Assembly: GCF_021730395.1 (NCBI RefSeq)
Contig: NC_069361.1
Location: 75,959,001 to 76,023,000, forward strand
Direction of reading: 5' to 3'
Length of the DNA stretch: 64,000 bases
Origin: Mercenaria mercenaria
Lineage: Eukaryota; Mollusca; Bivalvia; Venerida; Veneridae
In this document: piece by piece, positions 1-10,976 of the stretch
Numbering within the stretch: the first letter of the stretch is position 1
Layout of the letters: every line of letters starts with the position of its first letter
Notes under the pieces: generated by a model
What the model was told of the DNA's origin: nothing
What the model saw: the letters and a program-made list of their open reading frames with translations, nothing else
Database searches by the model: none
Position numbers and translations under genes: made by a program

Positions 1-329
1 AATCAGTCATTTAGGCTCTCTAACGTCACTTAGAGAACATGATCTGTTATTACAGAGTATTCATATATAAATTAAGTATTGTAACGGTTGCAAATGAAAC
101 CTCAGATGGACTATTTAAAATTTCAGTTCCTTTTCCTGATTAATCATAACTACTACACTGTTTAATGATTTACCCAGAACTAATCCACTCAATTCGTCAA
201 TCAGAATCAACACGATCTCATTTATTTTAAATTTAAACACATATTTCTTTAGATACTTGAAATGTATTATTAATTGTGATCGATAATTATGAATGCTTTT
301 CCTGTCCAAGTCCGAAATGTAATAAAAAA
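1..329. other. Left edge, no clear gene
   Basis: AT-rich sequence with no supported gene. It may hold the decayed 5' part of the non-LTR element that is recognisable from about 330 onward, but I cannot read a continuous endonuclease frame here. A minus-strand open frame of 64 residues at 115-309 has no recognisable motif. Confidence 0.4.
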
Positions 330-3300
330 AAGCAAAACGCCATAGCAGAGGTGTAGTAATTTATTAAAAGAGTAAATTTAAAGGTCTATGGTGGCTGATT
401 TCTGCCATTTCGCGTTTTCGCCCCGCGACCCCGCCGAGCGAAAACACGAGAATTAACAAGTTAAAATGGCGGGGGCGCGGGGCGAAAACTCGCTATTTAG
501 CGTGGGCGCGGAGCGAAAACTCGCTGTTTAGCGGGGTCTCGGGGCGAGATTTAGTAACTGGTATGTCGGGGGCGCGAGACGAAAACACGATAATTAGCGC
601 TGCTTAAACGTCGAGTTTTCGCACCGCGCCCCGACATCCAGTTACTAAATCTCGCCCCGCGACCCCGCTAATTATCATGTTTTCGCTTCGCGCCCCCGCT
701 AAATAGCGAATTTTCGCCTGGCGCCCCCGCCATTTTATCTTGTTAATTTTCGTGTTTTCGCTCGGCGGGGTCGCGGGGCGAAAACTCGCTATTTAGTAGG
801 GGCGCGAAGCGAAAACACGATAATTAGCGGTGTCGAGGGGCGAGATTTAGGAACTGGAATGTCGGGGGTGCGGTGCGAAAACTCGGCGTTTAAGCAGTGC
901 TAATTATCGTGTTTTCGCCACGCGCCCCCGACATACCAGTTACTAACTCTCGACTCGCGACCCCGCTAATTATCGTGTTTTCGCTCCGCGTCCCCGCTAA
1001 ACAGCGAGTTTTCGCCCCGCGCCCCCGCCATTTTAACTTGTAAATTCTCGTGTTTTCGCTTGGAGGGGTCGCGGGGCGAAAACGCGAAATGGCAGAAATC
1101 AGCCACCATAAAGGTCACATTAATCTAGAAAGCTTAAATGAAAAGGGTCTTGTTTGGACCAAGTTAAAAAAAGCGTACTTTGGATCATTAAATGATATTT
1201 ATTTGTGCTGTTGTTATATCCCTCCAGAGGATTCCAGTGTTTATAAGTCAAGAGATTCACCATTGTTCGAAGTTGCTTTTTCTTTTGATACGCTTGAAGA
1301 AAACATTCGCCACTATGCTCAATTAGGTGACATTATATTATGTGGTGACCTAAATTCACGTGTGGGTCAAAGACCAGATACTGTACCAAATATTAATATG
1401 CACCGTTTTGTTGATTTACCTTACGAAAATGATGTACCTACGGGGTTAACTGTACGGTCCTTTTTTGATGAAACATCGAATAATTTTGGAAATAAGTTAT
1501 TATCGATGTGTAAGCAGTCCAGTTTATATATATTGAATGGACGTAAGGAGCCATGTCGTTTTACGTGCTTTAACTTAAACCGTAACAATATATATCGGCC
1601 AGTGTTGTTGACTATGTTATTTGCAATAGCAACCTATACTCGTTACTTAACAATATGCGTGTTCATGATTTATCCGAATATTCGGACCATTGTTCTATCT
1701 CATTTACTTTAAAGTTACACGAATGATGATTTTACTGATGGGAGGATGTATGATAAGATTGTATGGGAAAATTGCGATGAAGATGTATTAAATAATAAAA
1801 AACCGTTATTTGATAAAGTGATGGATGATTTGTCCGCAAATAGCATTGATGTAAATACCTGTGTAAATAATTTGTCAGATATTATTTTTGGTATTTCTTT
1901 TGAATTAAAGACAGTACCGTACTTGCCAAACTAAACCGAGAAAATGTAAAAAGTCGGGCTGGTTTAATGATAACTGTAAACGTAAAAAGGTTGAATTTTA
2001 TAGATGTAAACGTTTATTTAGCTCTAATCCAACGAATGAAAATAAGCTGCTGTTTTTAAATGCAAGGAGTGCGTTTTGTAAAGCTAAACGCGCTGCAAAA
2101 TCTGTATTTTACAATAAAGAAAAAATGACTTTATCTACTAGTATGTTAAGCAAACACAATTCAAGAAAATTTTGGAAACATATTAAACGTTACAAAAATA
2201 CTAACAATGTTAATCATAATGTAGCGGATATTAATGACTTTGTTAATCATTTCAGAAATATGTCAAATTCACCGCACCCTAGTACTTTTGGTGCCGATGA
2301 GTATATACATAGAGACCAAATTGTTGATATTGATATTTTAGATTGTTCATTTACTGTTGAGGAAATATGCAAAACTATCTCTGTGTTAAATAGACATAAA
2401 ATGCAGATATTACTAAGAATGTAGCAGACTTCTTTATTGATAGTAAATATTTTATTGCACCATATCTAGTACAATTTTTTTTAATTTTATATATGAGAAA
2501 GGTGAATATCCTGAGTCTTGGACAAAGGGTATAATTGTTCCTATTTTCAAGAAAGGAGATCAAGCTGATCCCGCTAACTATCGTGGCATTATACACTTGT
2601 AAATATCATGGCTAAAATATTCTCTCTTACACTACGAAATAGGATAAATACATGGTGTAAAAATGAAAATATTTTTAAGGATACACAATTTGGTTTTAGA
2701 GATAATCATAGCACCACGGATTGTATATTTATATTGCATAGTATTATCCAAAAGGTTTTATTTAACAAATCGAAATTGTATTGTGCATTCATTAACTATG
2801 AAAAAGCCTTTGATACTGTTAACCATGATGCTCTGTGGATAAAACTTGTAAAATCTGGTGTGAGCTGCAAAATGTCGAACATGATAGAGGCAATATATAT
2901 GAATGTAAAATCTTGTGTACGAAACTGCAGAAATATGAGTATTTCTGACTTTTTTGATGTGTCACTTGGTGTTAAACAAGGAGAACCGCTTTCTCCTCTT
3001 TTGTTTATTTTATTTATTAATGATATAAGCGAGTCAATTGATTTTGAAAACATTACTGATAAAGATATTGAATTGTTGTCAATATATATGCTGTTGTTCG
3101 CTGATGATATTGCTCTTTTTACAACTGATCCTAACAGTCTTCAAGCTTTGTTAGATAATTTATTCGAATATTCTTGCAAATGGGGTTTAAAAATTAATGT
3201 TAACAAAACAAAAGTATGTGTATTTGAAAAACGCAAAACTAGACATAATTTTGTGTGGACTGTCAATGATGAAACTATTGATATTGTTGATTCTTTTACG

Positions 3301-4437
3301 TATCTTGGTATTAAATTCCACTATACTGGTTGTATGAAGTATGCTGTACAAATGCTGCATGAACAGGCACTTAAACAACAGTTTGCTTTCGGTATTTAAT
3401 AAGATAAGCATTGATGTTAAAACTAAACTTAGAATGTTTGATTCGTTGGTATCTCCCATACTCTTGTATGGTTCTGAAATATGGGGCATTTACAATTTAC
3501 AAAGAAGTTGATAGATTGCATCTTAAATTTTGTAAACAATTGCTTGGAGTTAAACCTCAAACATCGAATGCAGCTGTGATCGGTGAGTTAGGTAGATATT
3601 CATTAACTGTTAAATGTAAAGAACAAGCACTGAAGTACTGGACCAAAAATATGAAAAACACGAATAATCCTATACACACAATTTTTGTTGACCAATTATA
3701 AATTATTCATATAAAAAGAAATAATACTTGGGCATTTGCAATGAAAACACTGTTGGATAATCTAGGATTTAGTAATATGTGAGATGATTTTAATGCTAAT
3801 GTTAATTACATGCCTTTGTGTAAACAAAGTCTTTATGATCAATATATACAGAACTGGAATGCAACCATAGCTAGCCAGCCGAAGTTAGATTATTATAAAT
3901 TTTTCAAATGTGAATTCAAATATGAAAAGTATCTTAATGTTGTTTTTAATGCTAAAATAAGAAAAGATCTTTCAAGATTGCGACTAGGTTCTCACTCGTT
4001 AGAAATTGAAACTGGTAGATATACAAATATTGAAAGAAATAACAGACTTTGTAAATGTTGTAATTTAAAAGTAGTTGAATCTGAGTACCATTTTATTTCA
4101 TATTGCCCATTATATAGAGAATTAAGAAAAAATATAGTATTACTGTACCATTCCTGTCCATCCAGAAATTTACCAAAACATTGTCAAGTATGAATACTAA
4201 AGCAATTAGAAACTTGGCAGAATATGTACACTATGCTATGTCAAAAAGGAATGAAACGCTAAACATCATACCTGCTTAGTTACTTAAATACTATATTTTG
4301 TATTGATAGATTGAATATTGCGCATGTATTGTGAAGTAAATGTTGGCCATCTGTACTGTATTTAAATTGTTTAATGGCCAAAGGTATTGTATTTATGCCA
4401 ATTTGCCAATAAGCTTTGAAACTTTGAAACTTTGAAT
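330..4437 (+). mobile_element. Broken CR1/Jockey-like non-LTR retrotransposon (LINE)
   Basis: A LINE relic read on the + strand. In order it shows an APE-type endonuclease piece (LCGDLNSRVG near 1340), a reverse transcriptase block (2608-3399) with QFGFR, YEKAFDTVNH, GVKQGEPLSPLLF and the catalytic FADD at 3097-3108, and a C-terminal zinc-knuckle-like stretch at 3810-4193 (CKCC...EYHF...CPLY). The 3' end has about two and a half copies of the 8-bp unit CTTTGAAA (4415-4437), a tail style typical of the CR1 group. The frame is split among at least six pieces by frameshifts and stops, so it is dead. The endonuclease region is split by a palindromic element (387-1110). On the left, frame pieces reading KRHSRGVVIY then KSKFKGHINL resume across the insertion, so the LINE was there first. 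The exact clade is uncertain. Confidence 0.85.
387..1110. mobile_element. GC-rich palindromic fold-back element inserted in the LINE
   Basis: A 724-bp, strongly GC-rich, self-complementary block in AT-rich surroundings. Its ends are perfect inverted repeats (TATGGTGGCTGATTTCTGCC and its complement), and the inside is made of repeated arms containing GCGAAAACACGATAATTAGCG-type units in both orientations. The 6-bp direct repeat AAGGTC flanks it at 381-386 and 1111-1116, consistent with a target-site duplication inside the LINE endonuclease codons. It has no coding capacity of its own; the open frame starting at 1050 is the element arm running into the LINE. The class of transposase that moved it is unknown. 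Confidence 0.85.
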
Positions 4438-4900
4438 TAATACAGTTGTCACATTACATACCACAGGAATTGTTGCACATTTCAGATAAGCTACAATCTC
4501 ATTTACCTTTTCTACAGAAAGCATTATATCTGCATCCGTTTTCACAGCCACTTCTAACTCTTCTATTTCTTTCGAGATACCTTTATTTTCACCATATTTT
4601 TCTTTCAATGCTTTCTTGTTATCAGTTTAACCGAAGAGCGTTGTTCGCAATGTCGATGTCAACTTTTATATTCTTATCGAAGTGGACATAACCAGCGGTT
4701 GACAATGTGCTTGCAGTATAGCTCTCTTTGCTTTGATGAAACGGACTAGACAAGCGAAAAAGAACAAACTCGATTGTCATCGTCTACATCAAGACCTTGA
4801 TCATCGACATTTTGTATGAAATATTTTATATCAATTGACTCAAAGTTGCTCTGTTGTCCATAGTGAATATTTATTGATCTGGCATTCACTTTTATATATC
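4393..4900 (-). pseudogene. Degraded minus-strand coding fragment, copy 1
   Basis: Read on the minus strand, this region gives peptide pieces (ending FVLFRLSSPF, then STLSTAGYVHFDKN, KKALKEKYGENKG and EEVEVAVKTDAD-like) that line up with those of the fragment at 14131-14470. Here they lie in different frames with in-frame stops, so this copy is broken. The 71-residue open frame at 4393-4608 is its best-preserved part. I do not recognise the protein. It sits at the left end of a duplicated intergenic block. Confidence 0.45.
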
Positions 4901-5494
4901 GTAATTACCATCGCATATTAATATTCATATTAATGATATTGTAATTTTTTGCGAAAGTCTATTATAGTTCAAATTTGAACGGTCATGTACTAATTTTATT
5001 TATGTATTGAAATGTAATTTTATACTGTGATATTGTACATGAATGAGACGTAAATAAAGATTAATATATATAGTAATTGAAACAATAGATGTAGATTAAT
5101 TGGAAAGATGTATCAATTAACAATTCATAACTGATAGGTAATTTATCGCAAGCTGTCTCAAGTTTGATAACACAAAATAATCGGTCAAATTTATTAAACG
5201 ATGACTATGTAGGTACATTCTGTGTATTCTGTGTGTTTTATTTTTAAGCTATTTATGTACAATATCCAGAACAGAACAGAACATAGCTTTTATTTGACAA
5301 TAAAACATAGGATATAATAATGTAGATCTAACATACTAAAATCTGTCCGATACAAGAAAAAAATGTGTACGTTATGAGTAAAACTGATACAGTATCTGAG
5401 TAAAGGCCAATAAGTAACTACGAAAAGCGAAGAAAAACATGTTTTACGTTATATGCATAAATTTAGTTACAAATTCATAGATGAATTCAACATG

Positions 5495-5737
5495 ATATGA
5501 GCCGTGCCATGAGAAAACCAACATAGTGGGTTGGCGACCAGCATGGATCCAGACCAGCCTGCGCATCCGCGCAGTCTGGTCAGGATCCATGCTGTTCGCT
5601 AACAGTTTCTCCAATTCCAATAGGCTTTAAAAGCGAACAGCATGGATCCTGACCAGACTGCGCGGATGCGCAGGCTGGTCTGGATCCATGCTGGTCGCAA
5701 ACCCACTATGTTGGTTTTCTCATGGCGCGGCTCATAT
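5495..5737. mobile_element. Palindromic MITE-like element
   Basis: A 243-bp near-perfect palindrome with ends ATATGAGCC(G/A)(T/C)GCCATGAG and its complement. The arms carry GCATGGATCC and the GCGCATCCGCGCAG region, and a short spacer sits around 5600-5625. There is no coding capacity. This is the form of a high-copy fold-back repeat of bivalve genomes. It interrupts the duplicated block U1. Confidence 0.85.
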
Positions 5738-6151
5738 GCAATTTTTCATTTCAGTTATAATCAGGTAAGTGGGATTCAACATCAGTGACAGTCGATACGA
5801 TAAAGTGGTAAGACAGTATTCAGTTAAATCGAATCATATGCACATTTGGCAATCTCTGGGTTAGAAGTCAGAACGATGAATCATGTTAAATCAGACAATA
5901 AAGTTACAAGAAAGCCTTGTTTATTTTCATTCTAACATGCTCATATAACTTATGTTCTATTTCTTCCGAATAGTAATGAACCAGACGTCATGCGGTAATT
6001 TGACGTCGTTAGATAGATAGATAGATTTATTTCGATAATTGAGCAAACATAACATAGTTACAATACATGCATATAATAAAATTTATAATCACATATAAAA
6101 GTTGTCATATGAAGTAATGTGTTATGAACTATGTCAGTCACATCAATATAA

Positions 6152-6753
6152 GAATCTTTCACTGGTCGCGGGTAAAGATGGGAATATCCGGCACTCGGGT
6201 AACTGTTTAGGCGGTAACGAGGCTTCCAGCCGAGTTACCGCCTAAACAGTTACCCGAGTGCCGGATATTCCCATCTTTACCCGCGACCAGTGATTGATTC
6301 TTTTTCTTGCATACCGATTTCAAGAAATAATAATAAAAATAAAATCAATCGAACGGCTTTCCTTTTAGAACTATTTCTTATAGCAGTGTATTTAAACAAA
6401 GCGCGGGAAACCAACGTCCGTAAACAGGAAAGACGTCATGACGTTTCAAAACAAATAACAATGTTTAGTTCCGGTTTTGTTTTATCAGTTGCAGCGTAAC
6501 GTTATGAATTTTTGATAAAATAACGTGATTTGAATCGAGAAATATACTATCAGGAACTAATAGGAACAGTCAAGGTATTGAATTTTTATTCCGTTTTTTA
6601 AATAAAATATTAATTACTACATAAATCTTCTACATATATGTAGTTCGTAATACGTCATTTACAGCACGAGAGTCATCTTACACCCCGGGGTGTAAGATGG
6701 AGTTTTCCAGCACCGGTAAAAATACTGGAAATCCCCGTCTGGTATGCAAGAAT
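6152..6753 (+). mobile_element. Non-autonomous element with 5' hairpin, copy 1
   Basis: About 600 bp. It starts with a strong hairpin (arms at 6175-6290: GGGAATATCCGGCACTCGGG and its complement), followed by a unique body and a 3' end reading CCCCGTCTGGTATGCAAGAAT. The phrase TTCTTGCATACC also occurs in reverse sense just after the hairpin (near 6305). The same structure is found at 52848-53432 and, inverted, at 15990-16540. The open frame at 6290-6499 is not supported as a gene. Confidence 0.75.
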
Positions 6754-7077
6754 ATCAAGGATGACACAAGAAAGAGAAAAAAAATCTCTTATTTCCATTG
6801 TGGTCCTTGGTACCAATGGTCTGACATAGAGAGGCATGAAACATTAACATGAATATATATAAAAAAATTACTGAGTTCATTATTATAAAATAACGTATAT
6901 GTTATGCATATGTAATTATAATTGCTCAAACTAATCAATTTATGATTCTTAATTAAACGAAAGACAGATGAATAAATAGACACCAATATCACATCAATAT
7001 CACAGTACATTGTGAAAATATAATTTCTTAAAAAAATGCATTACAACCAGGGACTAGATAACAGAAAGAACACATAA

Positions 7078-7400
7078 GTTCAGCAACGAAGCTTATCGTT
7101 AAGAAAGTGGTCCTTTACCGCCCTTTTAAAACTAGATATGTTGGGCAATTGTCTTATGTGGGGAGGCAGCATGTTCCATAACTTGCAGCCCAAGTAGGAA
7201 AAAGACTTTAGACCAAAACCTTTAACTTTCGGTGGCACAAATGACCCATTTTGGCTAGATCTAGTTTGGTATGCGTGAACAGAATCCTGTTTAACGATAT
7301 GATGACCCATGTAATCAGGGGATTGACCATTTTTTATTTTAAAAACATGACAAAGAGTAATTTGTTGACGTGATAATATTCTCAAACCGTTTCGCGCGTC
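7078..7400 (-). mobile_element. LINE reverse transcriptase C-terminal fragment
   Basis: The minus-strand frame of 101 residues (7080-7385) reads like the end of a non-LTR reverse transcriptase ORF: HVFKIKNGQSPDY, then YQTRSSQNG, then SFSYLGCKLWNMLPPHIR and a final SSFKRAVKDHF. These are standard motifs of the region after the polymerase domain. The fragment is 5' truncated and lies inside the U1 duplicated block. It belongs to a different LINE lineage from the element at 330-4437. Confidence 0.75.
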
Positions 7401-7910
7401 AACCGTTGTTTACGGCAGAGTATGTATCTCTTGACTTCCTCCTTTGTTTAACTGACAAACAAATCGATCCAGGTTAAAAAAATTGTCAATACATCAAAAC
7501 TATGCCAATGTGTTGTAATATTCCAAAAGTGTCTTGATTTTACCAACTTTATGAAAGGTTGATGATAATTGTTTTAGCAGTCACATTACCTCATTTTAAG
7601 TATAGTTTAAACATCACAATATATATAGCATGTTATAAATGTAGACTGAAGAGTACATGTAGGCATGTGATATCTCTGATAACACCAACATGGATAGTAA
7701 TTAAATGATCTCAAGGTGGGTTTTCCACTTTCATATTTTTACTAATAAAATCTATAGTTACCACCTTGTGATACACTTTCGATCATATAGTTTTAAAACC
7801 AGGAAATACTTTCAAAAAGCCCATGTTGTTGCCGATACTTTTAATGTTACCATTGTCATGAACCATCCGTTAACACACGTTTTCTCTCCTGTTAAATCAA
7901 CCCCCGAAAA

Positions 7911-8594
7911 GTAACAAGAACAGCAGTTATATGACAGAATAACTGTTTAATTAGGCGTATATATGATCACAATTCTATAATTATGGGCACAGCCAAATTA
8001 CCATTTATATACATTTTGCATAGAAATAGTTTTTAACACTAATGTTTTGCTTTATTTTCATACCAATTATTTACCATTCCAATCGTATAATCAAAAATGA
8101 TATGTACATTTTTGTGGGCAGCGAAGCGTGACCACAGATTTACCATACCAAACATTTACGGTCAAAAAGCTTATCCGAAACCGAAGAACAAGTAGTTCCA
8201 TGTCCTCAATAAATTTTACGTAATTCAAGTCTGTTTAACTTTCAGAAAGCTTCTGAGATTCAACTTTATCAAAAAATGCACTGCTTAAGTACATATTTGC
8301 CGTAATCTATACATTATAACAAAATTATGAGGCATATTATATTAATCTACAGCTGAAAAATGACTGAATGCAACCCTAAGATCATATGCATGATGTGTGC
8401 TGATATTGGAGACAGTAGTAGTTGTTTTGGTTGTTTTAAAATTGAATGAAACATCTAATTTCATTGTAAATAATTGTTTGCTTTTAGTTTAGGAACTATT
8501 CTGTGTTTTTAATCTATGTAATTTATGTATAATATATTCCTAGCCTGCTTTTACCAAGATGATATCTCATTTGAAAAAAAAAATTCACCTGTCA
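7911..8594. other. Intergenic, nothing recognised
   Basis: AT-rich sequence without a supported gene, RNA or clear repeat boundary. Confidence 0.5.
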
Positions 8595-9480
8595 GTGTCA
8601 CAGGGGCCTGAACATGGAAACCCGTTTCTGATAAGTAACTTGGGAACCACTTGACCCAGAAAGTTGAAACTTCATAGGATGATTGGACATGTAGAGTAGA
8701 TGACCCCTATTGATTTTTAAATCACTTGATCAAAAGTTATGGTCACAGAAACCAGAACTTTGAAAACAGCTTCCAACCAACCACTTTAGAATCATTTGAC
8801 CCAGAACCTTCAAACACGATGATAGGAATTACAAATTCAATGACCCTTAATGTTTCTGGGGTCACTTGACTTAAGGGAAAGGTCAGAGAGGCATGAAGAT
8901 GGAAAAACTCTTTCTGGATCAATAACTTGAGAATCACTTGACCCAGAATATTGAAACTTAATAGGATGATTGCACATGCAGAGTAGATGACCCCTGTTGA
9001 TTTTGGATTCACTCGATCAAAGATCAAGGTAACAGGGGCCTGAACATGGAAAACGGTTTACTTGAGAACCACTTGACCCAGAATTTTGCAACTTCATAGG
9101 GTGATTGGACATGCCAAGTAGAAGATCTCTATTGCAGCCAATCATTAGTGTCTCTTTGTCTTTCGCTCCTATCCTCTATTGACTTCTTGCCTATTACGTC
9201 TATGCATTGGGGGACTAGGAATACAGGAGGGGTATATTGTAAATATTAATGTTTGGTGATGGATGTCGGTCGGTCTGTAGACAAATCAGTTTCCGGATGA
9301 TAACTGGAGAACGCTTGGCCCTAGGATCATGAGATCGGGAGATTTGTCATGACCAGCAAATGACCCCTATTGATTTTGAGTTCAGTAGGTCAAAGGTCAG
9401 TATCACATAGACAATTAGAACTTTTTTGCCAGAGAATCACTAAACTTAAGCTAACTGTTCATGCCCATTACCAGAAGCTG
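8595..9480. repeat. Tandem array of about 155-bp repeats
   Basis: Three to four diverged units share TTGACCCAGAA...TTGAAACTT, GATGATTG(G/C)ACATG, AGTAGATGACCCCTATTGATTTT and CAGGGGCCTGAACATGGAAA. A partial unit follows at about 9340-9410. The stretch between (9180-9330) has a CGGTCGGTCTGT motif common at the ends of such bivalve elements. Open frames across it are not genes. Confidence 0.7.
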
Positions 9481-10051
9481 TCAACCGCTGCCCACATCAG
9501 TTCTCTCAGTGCTTTGATTTTTTCATTTTAGGTCCTGGAACAACTAGATAAGTGGGATGCAGAGAGACTGTACAGCAAGTGTCTTTAAACACAAATCCAC
9601 ATGATTCGCCTTTACTCAAGGCTGTTTTATCACTAAAACAACAGATATGTTTTAAGCGTTGTTCTCTGTATACATGTATGCTGAGAAATTTTATCATTCA
9701 AAGTACACAGATTTTACCACATTTATTGAAAAGTTTAATGACAAACTTGAACACTTTTTTTTCGGTTGATATATAACCTCAGTATTTGTTTAAAGTACCG
9801 CTGAATTGTCATTATGTGTATGACATATCATGAAGTAAGATAAAGGTATAAATAGAAAGACGTTTTTGATCTATATTTAATGCATCGATTAGATTAAATG
9901 AAAGCGATACCAGTACTACTTTCCTGATGTACGTTAGTACCATGCGGTTACGTACATTCACTTAGAAATAAATGAATTTATCATTTGACATTAAAGGAAT
10001 ATATTATATTAATTATTAAAAAACGAAATGTGTTAATTCGGCTGAAACGAA

Positions 10052-10943
10052 ATGGGGAAAAAATCCCGAAAGCAATGCAGTCTGTTGTCGGAGATAACTT
10101 CGTCTGACAAAACACCTGAAGATGTTAAAAAGAGGTTAAAGGAAGATCCGAACCCTTCCTGGCTGCCACCTGGAAGTCTTTCCGTACGAACAAAAACTAA
10201 ACGAAGCTGGAAAGAAAAATGTATGATATTAAGAGAAGAAAATAAAAAACTAACTGAAAAAGTACAGAAGTATGAAGATGAACACCATCGACTTCAAGAG
10301 GTATTTTCATATTATTATTGAATGAATGATTTATTGATTTCTTTCCTACAAACTAGTATAAAGAAAACGTCGAAGATATTATTTTTGTTCTATATCATAA
10401 ACATCCGTTTTGCAGTATTGTTTATAGAATTCCATATTTGAACATATACCTGTGTGTCCATTTTGGGAATATATATATTTATATTGTCGATATCACGCCT
10501 ATATCATAATTTTACATTATTAATTATGAGAAACTTGCTTGTATTCTTTCATAACTGACCCGCACATTAATGTGCTAATACGCTAAAACCCGAACCCAAT
10601 GGTATATAAACATATATAGTCACACGTATCGCTTAATAAATCAATAAACAAAGCAATCAGTTAATTAATTAAGTAATCACTTTTATTCCATGACAACTTT
10701 TAACTTAATTAACGCAACATAAACTATGTGCCCTAGTTTATGCGTATATAAATCGAGAAATTATCTCATAACTATCTTCACAGCGATAAACGTAGTAAGT
10801 TATCAAGCTGACACAAGTTATTTATACCCTTATTTATCGCATCATTTGACTAATAAACTAATAAAAACATAAAATTTCCATGTAACATTTTAGGCACAAA
10901 ACAAATAGGAGATAAAGGGCCACTTTAGACACCAACTCCCCCC

Positions 10944-10976
<33 letters not shown>

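Larger units (their letters stand above)
4900..7910. repeat. Duplicated intergenic block, copy U1
   Basis: Sequence near 5080-5270, 5745-5990 and 7390-7910 is colinear with blocks near 14530-15000 and/or 36455-37490. Shared landmarks include AAGCTATTTATGTAC, CAGTTAAATCGAAT (CAGTAAAATCGAAT in the others), CTTGTTTATTTTCATTCT, TTGTTTAACTGACAAACAAA and GTGGGTTTTCCACT. The copy is stretched by three insertions that the other copies lack: a palindrome (5495-5737), a fold-back-headed element (6152-6753) and a LINE piece (about 7078-7400). It holds no gene of its own. Confidence 0.7.

Noticed and set aside
8743-9027. 94-residue minus-strand frame
   Set aside because: Falls within the 155-bp tandem array.
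10052-10075. Possible N-myristoylation of gene A and C products (MGKK/MGRK start)
   Set aside because: Gly-2 is present, but position 6 is Arg in both rather than the usual Ser/Thr; a basic N-terminus is all that can be claimed.
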